A stretch of 64,000 nt of DNA from Siphonodentalium dalli (lineage: Eukaryota > Mollusca > Scaphopoda > Gadilida > Siphonodentaliidae), in the NCBI GenBank assembly GCA_032622095.1, contig CP136069.1, positions 15,608,450-15,672,449 on the forward strand, written 5' to 3'. The notes under the pieces were generated by a model. That model saw nothing but the letters and a program-made list of their open reading frames with translations, was not told the origin of the DNA and made no database searches. This document shows positions 58,857 to 64,000 of the stretch, one piece after another. The translations under genes and the position numbers were made by a program. Each line of letters begins with the position of its first letter. The first letter of the stretch is position 1.

Positions 58857-59385
58857 TAACTACCCATGCCCCATGACATAACTACCCATACCTAATATAT
58901 TCCCACAACCTGATTCAAGGACGTATATACCACTGGTATATTATATGTACCCGTGCTACGTATATAGTAGAACACAAACTCGAATATCAGTGCTTGGTTC
59001 CTCACAGAAACCTCACGCATCTTAATAACAGCCCACCTTCACGCAATGAAGTCGGTCCCCATATATGGTCACAGGGAAAGACCATAACGACAGAAGCAAT
59101 ACCACTGTATATTACCAAAATAACTCGTCTAATATTCACACCAAATAGTATATAAGAAACAATTCCCCGATAATTCATGCTTTACTTTACTCATTTCATC
59201 TTGAGGTTCTTATACCTACCCGAGCTTCACCTATCATTCGGGTCCTTCAGTCCCCGACTTAGTTGTATACATTGAGTTTGTATTATCTTACACTTCATAC
59301 ATTAAAGGGGTACTGTACGCCATTTCCAATAAATTCCGTGGCACTCCAGAGACTGGCTGTGATGTCTGATTTTTTATAAACAGCC
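58857..59385. other. No supported feature
   Basis: AT-rich sequence upstream of exon A. The missing 5' exon of the minus-strand gene could lie here or further up, but I saw no convincing candidate. Confidence 0.35.
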
Positions 59386-59910
59386 AAAGACGTAGATCAT
59401 GCCATGAATCTATTCTCCTGCTAACGTCCGTAGAGAGCATATTCCACCAATACAAAATCTTGGAACTTTTTGAAGTTTTGACAGGGAACCTTATAAAGTC
59501 GAAAAAATAACTCGGGGAATATATTTCTTAGTTTAAATCTTTTCTTAATACTGTACTTCACTGTCGGTGACTGTCAAAACTGCATGCTGTTCTCTGACTT
59601 TTGTGAGCCGATATCGCGAAAAAACATCGAATTAATTGTCCGGGAGAAATTTCGTATAGTTGTAAGCGACGCAAAGCAAACTCGCTCACAAATTCACTTA
59701 TACCTTGAAATTTGAAATTAGGACCTCCATCTACAGTAAATTACATTATTAAGAAACAGATAATAACTAACAAATATATTCTCCGCGTTATTTTTCGACT
59801 TTTTGAAGTTCCCTGTCGAAATTAAAAAAGTTCCCAGGTTTTGTACTTGTGGAATATAATCTCTACGGGCGTTACTCAGAGAAGAGATTCATGGCATGAT
59901 CTACCAAAGA
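59386..59910. mobile_element. Foldback element, arms about 150 bp
   Basis: The left arm (59386-59545: GTAGATCATGCCATGAATCT, CGTCCGTAGAGA, GACAGGGAAC, GTCGAAAAAATAAC) is mirrored by the right arm (about 59766-59910) in complement. Arms are clearly similar but diverged. The loop holds no gene. Confidence 0.8.
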
Positions 59911-60719
59911 TGCACCCTGGATTCTTTAAGTGTGATAAATATTTAGTCCATTCTCGCCATTTGTTATGTCTAACACGACGCAATAATATTTTCGCTTTTT
60001 ACCACTTCCACGGCCGTGGATGTCACGTGTATTTTAGAAACTCAATAGACAGACCACAGTCCAGACAACTGGCATGTAGACTGGCCAACGGACTCTATTC
60101 TTCCTAGCATGTTGGAGATTGCTGTGTGGTGAGACAGGCCGGAACTCAGTCTAGCCGGAATGGATCGTTGTGTGTTAAAATCTCATGCAGTATCGTCGAT
60201 ACACGGTATCCAGTGGCGGTTCCAGAAATTTGAAAAGGGGGCGCTATGTATTGTTGTATACATATATGTGATGCGTAGCATCATCCGAGCCGCGAAGCGG
60301 CAAGTGGGGGATACCACGGGATGGGGTTTAAATCCATCTCGTATAGGTGGGAGTCCGGGAAAATTGTGTATACTATATTCTAAACGACACGTTTTCATGT
60401 GTTCTGGGTCGAGTTTAGGTGGGGGTCCGGGAAAATTGTGTATACTACATTATTATTATTATATTATTATTATTGCCGAGGACTCACTTTTCCTATATGA
60501 TGAAATCATCTATTTGCGAAAATACTCCAAACATATTTTAAATCTATTTTGTCGTGATGTAAACATCGACTGGAGCTATATCAGGGACAAAAACGAGTCA
60601 AATCTGGATACATAAGTCAATCTCTACCAGAGCGCACCAGTCATGCTCCATTCATGACTCTGTAACAGGCTGGATACCAGTCCGTTTTTTTATAGTTAGC
60701 ATGGGATATTCCAGCAAAA
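59911..60719. other. Repeat-like sequence with duplicated GTCCGGGAAAATTGTG block
   Basis: GGTGGGAGTCCGGGAAAATT near 60350 and GGTGGGGGTCCGGGAAAATT near 60418 are tandem copies. The lead-in TGGCGGTTCCAGAAATTTG near 60212 is typical of dispersed animal repeats. A 151-codon open frame (60160-60615) spans these repeats and is judged non-coding. Confidence 0.5.
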
Positions 60720-60842
60720 ATGGCGAAAACCAGTCGCTCCGAAGTCAAATGTTCTATGTGCTTTGAGAACAATTCCCATGCACTAAAACATAATGACAGA
60801 ATGGAAAATCAGAGCAGTAGTTTTGTTGACGATTTTCGCAAG
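60720..60842 (+). CDS. Candidate short coding exon (low confidence)
   Basis: An ATG in good context (AAAATGG) opens a frame reading MAKTSRSEVKCSMCFE and FVDDFRK, then CGCAAG/GTACTC, a usable donor. Without splicing it stops at about 50 codons. The Cys-x2-Cys pair hints at a metal-binding segment, but no partner Cys/His set is visible. It could be a first exon of an unrelated plus-strand gene or chance. Confidence 0.2.
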
Positions 60843-61169
60843 GTACTCGTCAAAATTGCAGCCAATTAGAACTCTTGTGTTAGACTTGCGGTTCGAGTTG
60901 TGATAATGTCGTACACATGCGTTTATACTTGTGTTCTGACAAAAATAATTTGAGAACCGAATCACACCGTTTCGAAATATAGTTCTTCGGTTTTAGTGTG
61001 ACTTTTCAAACATGAAGTCCAAAATTTATACAAATTTTGTTCGATATTTTGCGTGCTTAACAAGGGCAGCATGCTGCTGTGTTCGCTCAGTATATATCTT
61101 AATATAGAGGAAATCCACCAAATGTGGGTGAAATGTCGTCGGTAGCAGCGGTCTTACCGAGTCATCAAG

Positions 61170-62698
61170 GTAGGTAATAGCAGCATAGCTGTGACTGCGG
61201 GTCATGTATGTATGGGACCCCTTCCCCTATAGGTGTGTGTATGCCTATGCCCCCATAGTATGACAACGCCCCCTTGTCTATGCTTTGTATGTGTTTATCT
61301 ATGGTCCCATAGTCTTACAAAGTCGTTATTTATTAAAAACTCCTCCTTTTTATGTAATATTAATTTTATAGGTTTAATTATTATATATCGCTCCTCCTTA
61401 TTCTTAATTCCCTCCTTCCCACGCAAATTTGTCTTCTGGAACATTCTAGTAAAATTCTCCAAAATATTCCCTCCTTCCCACGCAATTTTTTCTTCTGGAA
61501 AATTCTGGAAATGTTTGTTTTTTACAACATTCTAGTAAAATCCATAATGGATTCGTATAAGTTTAAAATTCATATCTCTATCGTATGCGGTCCCTTTAAG
61601 ATTCATACCTGTGTCGTATATGGTCCCTTTATCATTTGATACCTGTAATCGAATTCTCATGAATCAATCAAACTGCACGAGGGGTAAAACATGTCAATAT
61701 CCAATAAAGTAAATAACAGCGATATGTTTTCCTATACTACACAATGGCCAGACACTTTCTCGAAGCTTCGTAATTAAACACACGTTTAAGTCATTAACTG
61801 CCACGATACAGATCAAGATGTATGTCATTCAAATGCATACTCCTAATGGCTTCTGTGCAAGGGGGTTTGTGAATAGAGTGGCAATGGCTGTTGTGTAGTA
61901 TAGGAAAACATATCGTGTGATTTACTTTATTGGATATTGACATGTTTTACCCCTCGTGCAGTTTGATTGATTCATGAAAATTCAATTACAGGTAGGTATC
62001 AAATGTTAAAGGGACCATATACGATACAGGTGTCAAACTTAAAAAGACCATATACGATGCCATTGAAATTATGAATGGATTTTCAATACGAGCCAGATAG
62101 AATGTTCCAGAAAAATTGCGTGGGTTGAAGATTACAGAGCGAATGCCTCGAGGCTTAACTCATACATGCTTAGAAGTTAATTAACAGAGTGTGTCTGCCG
62201 TTTATGTGTGTGTGTGTGTGAGATAAAGCATCAATACAGGTATAAATGTTAAAGGGGCTGTATACAGGTATGAATCTTAAAGGGACAACATACGATACAG
62301 GTATGAGTTTTAAAAACTTACACGAATCCATTATGGATTTTACTAGAATGTTGTAGAAAACAAAAATTTCCAGAATATTCCAGAAAACAAAATTGTGTGG
62401 GGAGGAGGGAATATTTTGGAGAATTTTACTAGAATGTTCCAGAAGACAAAATTGCGTGGAAAGGAGGGAATTAAGAATAAGGAGGAGCGATATATAATAA
62501 TTAAACCTATAAAATTAATATTACATAAAAAAGTAGGAGTTTAGAATAAATAAAGACTTTGTAAGACTATGGGACCATAGATAAACACATACAAAGCATA
62601 GAAAAGGGGGCGTTGCCATACTATGGGGGCATAGACATACACACACCTATAGGGGAATACATACATGACCCGCAGTCACAGCTATACTGCTGGTAATC
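61170..62698. mobile_element. 1.5-kb foldback element, arms about 570-800 bp
   Basis: The left arm (61170-61745) and right arm (61893-62698) are mirror images: CATAGCTGTGACTGCGGGTC, CTATGGTCCCATAGTCTTAC, GGAACATTCTAGTAAAATTC and CATGTCAATATCCAATAAAG all have complements in order. A loop of about 150 bp separates them. The right arm carries extra sequence (about 62110-62290, with a GT run). No coding. Confidence 0.85.
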
Positions 62699-62710
62699 CA
62701 TGCATGGATT

Positions 62711-62962
62711 TTAACCCTTTACCCAACAGAACGGCCCTGTGCCAATGCATTCTCTTATATATGCGAGGCGACCTATGGTCGACTCGCATATATAAGAGAA
62801 TGCATTGGCACAGGGCATAACTGTAACTACCACAATGTGGTCAAGGAGCCGGTTCCAATGATATCCATATGTGTATGGTTCTATTGAGACAGACCGAAGA
62901 TATTTTAGGCTGTTGAAGCTTTATTTGGCCGGTTTTGGCCGGTTTGTTGGGTAAAGGGTTAA
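62711..62962. mobile_element. TTAA-flanked piggyBac-like MITE with a single hairpin
   Basis: Intact TTAA on both sides and ends CCCTTTACCCAACA / TGTTGGGTAAAGGG. Only one 69-bp palindrome (62734-62816) is present, flanked by CCCTGTG and CACAGGG on both sides at the same internal position where other copies have two palindromes and a spacer. Confidence 0.9.
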
Positions 62963-63120
62963 TATGACGTAGAATGACAAAAGGACTAACCTCCCTTACA
63001 TGGAGAAGACATGGTCCAATTTTGCAATGAGCTGATGCATATAAATGGCAAATTTAACATCCCCCGAAAGTCTTTACAAGTCGTTTAATTTATCCACTGA
63101 CTTGATCACTTGTAACGCAA

Positions 63121-63387
63121 TTGGTAGACAAATTATTTCCTTCGCCAATAAACGAAAACCTTAGCTCGGTACGTGTAGCAATCGGGACTAACTTTAACCC
63201 GTATTCCGGATTTCCATACAACCCACATTATGGTTCGTCGTTTGTGCAATTCAGAGGATCGGCAAGACTTTTGAATTATATGGAATTTTCTCTTAAGCCA
63301 CAAAGCAAATATAACATTGAACTTGTGAAACAAGAAATTGACTTTCCGACGCCTGGTATATACACAGCTTCATTTGTGACAGTTTAG
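63121..63387 (+). CDS. Candidate coding exon, unrecognised (low confidence)
   Basis: The frame reads protein-like sequence, including FPSPINENLSSVRVAIGTNF, NPHYGSSFVQF and LLNYMEFSLKPQSKYNIELV, and ends at TAG in 63385-63387. A possible acceptor is TTGGTAG at about 63120-63126, and a possible internal donor CCTG/GTATAT at 63354. No family is recognised. It may be a terminal exon of a plus-strand gene or a transposon fragment. Confidence 0.3.
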   Translation: MVDKLFPSPINENLSSVRVAIGTNFNPYSGFPYNPHYGSSFVQFRGSARLLNYMEFSLKPQSKYNIELVKQEIDFPTPGIYTASFVTV

Positions 63388-63512
63388 GATTAACTCCAGG
63401 ATATCGTCAGGTTTCTTAAACAGTAAGACTTGCTGACCAGTGTAATAGTTGCAGAAATGGTAATGTCGACATCACGCAAATATTCTGGGACTTCACATGC
63501 GTACAACTATTA

Positions 63513-64000
63513 TCGGGCACATTCTGAATTCCACTATTATAGTGGTATTCCACTATTATAGTGGTATTTGATCATTACCGTTTTGTCAATTTGATAAAAG
63601 AGGGATAATCCAAAAATCATATTTCACGCAAATATTATTCAAAATCGGTGTCGCACTAATTCGGTATCATGCATATATTTTGTCCGGGAGAATGATTAAT
63701 CATGATGGCACATGAGAGTCGAGAACCAACTCAATTAGCATGCAATCAGTTGAAATGTTGTGATGAAGGAGCGATTGAGTCATTGTGTTATTGTCATTTA
63801 GATAGACATATATTAGTAATATTATAATATTATTGAATAACAAAGTTGGCGCAAAAGATTGCACAACAAATTTTGTCGGAAGACTGTTCATTCGCTGCGA
63901 TATTGTTAAGAGTGAAATTTGGCTGTGCACTGGCATGCGCCGTCTTTTAATCCCGACGTAAATAAGGAAATATGAATATGTTACAGTCATATACCACTGT
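63513..64000. mobile_element. 485-bp-type MITE, copy 2, cut by the window end
   Basis: CGGGCACATTCTGAATTCCA begins a copy that is collinear with 8242-8726, including GATAAAAGAGGGATAATCCA, GTTGGCGCAAAAGATTGC and the terminal CATATACCACT block. Its first bases are changed or truncated (CGGGCAC instead of CAGGTCAGGCAC), and an extra CCACTATTATAGTGG palindrome is present near the left end. Confidence 0.85.

Noticed and set aside
60160-60615. 151-codon plus-strand open frame
   Set aside because: It spans a dispersed repeat lead-in and two tandem GTCCGGGAAAATTGTG copies, so it is repeat-derived.
1-64000. tRNA, rRNA or snRNA genes
   Set aside because: I saw no box-B-like GGTTCGAATCC with a matching cloverleaf, and no rRNA or snRNA signature by eye; a covariance-model scan would be needed to exclude them.

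Overview
The window looks like a repeat-dense stretch of an animal nuclear genome, most likely a marine invertebrate and probably a mollusc. It is AT-rich and has no operons, Shine-Dalgarno sites or dense coding. It has long introns with GT/AG splice sites, a Crypton tyrosine-recombinase transposon, Helitron ends, TTAA-flanked MITEs and many foldback repeats. The phylum is inferred from family memory; no search was run. Only two well-supported protein-coding loci were found. The first is a minus-strand gene split into small exons: 158, 158, 173 and probably 116 bp, spanning about 58.8 to 40.0 kb. The second is an intact plus-strand Crypton recombinase (48480-50246) lying antisense in the gene's largest intron.

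Layout. From about 0.1 to 8.2 kb lies a very large foldback element. Its left arm carries a 667-bp transposon (260-926) and a 4.1-kb segment that has no partner in the right arm. The matching right-arm sequence shows the empty site of the 667-bp element. A 485-bp MITE with a 5-bp target duplication follows (8242-8726), and a second copy runs off the far end of the window. From 9.8 to 13.8 kb, and again at 40.3-42.7, 46.3 and 62.7 kb, there are 13 copies of one 69-bp near-perfect palindrome. Most are paired and nested in TTAA-flanked (piggyBac-like) MITEs. Next comes a Helitron-like 3' end (14645-15230). Five head-to-tail copies of a 4.1-kb macrosatellite unit follow (15501-35994), and then 51 copies of a 31-bp minisatellite (36483-38063).

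From 39.5 to 58.9 kb the minus-strand gene runs through TE-filled introns. Its exon B (45932-46089) is squeezed between a hairpin element that reaches its polypyrimidine tract and a Helitron 3' end 31 bp beyond its donor. The 12.5-kb intron between exons A and B contains the Crypton and a 2.43-kb tandem duplication (51820-56676) made mostly of head-to-tail Helitron-like units. The remainder (59-64 kb) holds more foldback elements, two low-confidence candidate exons and the second 485-bp-type MITE.

How the parts relate. The gene appears to encode a secreted or extracellular-type domain of about 200 residues, resembling an uncharacterised invertebrate family as I remember it. The exon phases join without conflict, which is the strongest evidence that it is real. 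Both large tandem duplications have 4-bp microhomology at their junctions (GAAG and ACTT), so similar repair or replication events may have shaped the locus. Coordinates of repeat edges are hand-read and may be off by a few bases.
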